Positions 60,725 to 61,314 of a DNA stretch of 61,314 nt are shown here, one piece after another. Position 1 is the stretch's first letter; each line of letters begins with the position of its first letter. A program made the position numbers and the translations under genes. The DNA lies in assembly GCA_013215095.1 (NCBI GenBank), contig JABSPM010000002.1:9604-70917 (forward strand). Direction: 5' to 3'. The stretch comes from Flavobacteriaceae bacterium. Its GTDB lineage: Bacteria > Bacteroidota > Bacteroidia > Flavobacteriales > Flavobacteriaceae. A model generated the notes under the pieces. It did no database searches. It had not been told where the DNA came from and saw only the letters and a program-made list of their open reading frames with translations.

Positions 60725-61314
60725 AACAGCTATTATTCGGAATATGTTTCTTAAGTTTTAATTTCTTAGTAATAGCTCAAGAAACCATTAAGCAACTTCC
60801 AGAAACAGAAGCAGATATATTATACAACTACTACGAACAAGACGGTAATAATGCAGCGGTTACAGGAGGTATTGGCACCGAAGAATTAAAAAACTCTGCA
60901 CCCTTAATTATTTTTAATATACCGCTTAATGAGAATAGCCTTCTTGGAGTTACCGCAGGTATTGATTATTACACATCCGCTTCTAGTGCTAATGTAGACA
61001 AATACTCTACAGGAGCAAGCTCTGATACAGCTTCAGCACTAGCCGCTAAGGACAGTAGAGCTCACTTTGCACTGAGTTATACAGAATTAAATGAAGATAA
61101 CAATACATCGCTAGGCTTCAATGCAGGTTACTCAAAAGAATACGATGTAACCTCCATTAATTTTGGAGCAGATTGGAGCAAAAGTTACAACAATGACAAT
61201 CAAAAATTATCTATAAAAGCCAATGTTTTCATCGACAGATGGCTATTGATTTATCCTGGGGAAATTAGAAACTCTATGAGCAATGATAGTTATGACGATG
61301 ACGATGATGACGAT
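60715..61314 (+). CDS. DUF3570 outer-membrane protein, partial
   Basis: The frame opens at ATG 60715 inside the DUF4266 gene (10-base overlap) and continues to the window end, giving the first 200 residues. A signal peptide (MQLKQLLFGICFLSFNFLVIA-QET) is followed by YYEQDGNNAAVTGGIGTEELKN. Beta-strand-rich repeats follow (LIIFNIPLNENSLLGVTAGIDYYTSAS, AHFALSYTELNEDNNTSLGFNAGYSKEYD, and IKANVFIDRWLLIYPGEIR), as in DUF3570 barrels. The last residues run into an Asp-rich stretch (SYDDDDDDD) cut by the right edge. The gene order apbE-DUF4266-DUF3570 supports the assignment. Confidence 0.85.
   Translation, partial: MQLKQLLFGICFLSFNFLVIAQETIKQLPETEADILYNYYEQDGNNAAVTGGIGTEELKNSAPLIIFNIPLNENSLLGVTAGIDYYTSASSANVDKYSTGASSDTASALAAKDSRAHFALSYTELNEDNNTSLGFNAGYSKEYDVTSINFGADWSKSYNNDNQKLSIKANVFIDRWLLIYPGEIRNSMSNDSYDDDDDDD

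Overview
The window is an AT-rich chromosomal segment of a member of the Bacteroidota, most likely a marine Flavobacteriaceae. Reasons: type-IX-secretion-style adhesin, many Cys-lipoproteins, DUF4252/DUF4856/DUF4266/DUF3570 proteins, promoters with the Bacteroidota -7 box TAnnTTTG instead of Shine-Dalgarno-driven starts, a zeaxanthin-type carotenoid operon and two-gene transketolase. I cannot fix the genus. There is no prophage, plasmid, CRISPR or intact insertion sequence; most genes are vertically inherited housekeeping genes, separated by decaying pseudogenes.

Layout. 1-3.8 kb: 5' end of a large secreted fibronectin-III/GEVED adhesin (runs off the left edge), then a degraded IS66 transposase and a large palindrome. 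3.8-7.7 kb: glycosyltransferase, a small HEAT-like protein, purB. 7.7-11.9 kb: ECF sigma factor with a single-TM partner and two DUF4252 proteins, divergent from an S41 protease; then a dead diphthamide-synthase-like gene. 12.3-19.6 kb: a minus-strand block with an exported protein, dnaB, accA, an EamA transporter, an LptG-type permease and tgt. 19.6-27.3 kb: dead SDR gene, GNAT acetyltransferase, two-gene transketolase, outer-membrane barrel, FKBP lipoprotein with Asp-rich calcium-type repeats, S4 protein, dead methyltransferase, PyrR-like phosphoribosyltransferase, aroK. 27.4-27.7 kb: tRNA-Lys, tRNA-Leu, tRNA-Lys.

28.0-32.5 kb: a CarH/LitR-like MerR regulator with both B12-binding signatures, followed by crtI, crtB, crtZ and a fused CrtYcd-type cyclase. 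The regulator and crtI promoters share an exact 10-nt motif in opposite orientation, overlapping the -7 box in both. 32.5-42.9 kb: TlpA-like protein, DUF2167 protein, duplicated-domain lipoprotein, Crp/Fnr regulator, two different aconitases side by side, MoxR ATPase. The acnB promoter sits beside a 15-bp inverted repeat. 42.9-51.9 kb: three parvulin/SurA-like genes, SRPBCC protein, YiiX-like hydrolase, guaB, sterol desaturase-like protein and an overlooked 46-residue Cys/Lys-rich ORF.

52.0-61.3 kb: an envelope locus. On the minus strand: ferritin, TonB receptor, HTTM (gamma-carboxylase-like) membrane protein, imelysin, DUF4856 lipoprotein. Divergently on the plus strand: thioredoxin, ApbE flavin transferase, DUF4266 mini-lipoprotein and DUF3570 protein (cut by the right edge). 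It reads as an iron-acquisition arm facing a flavinylation/redox arm, and is the best candidate for a poorly described system here.
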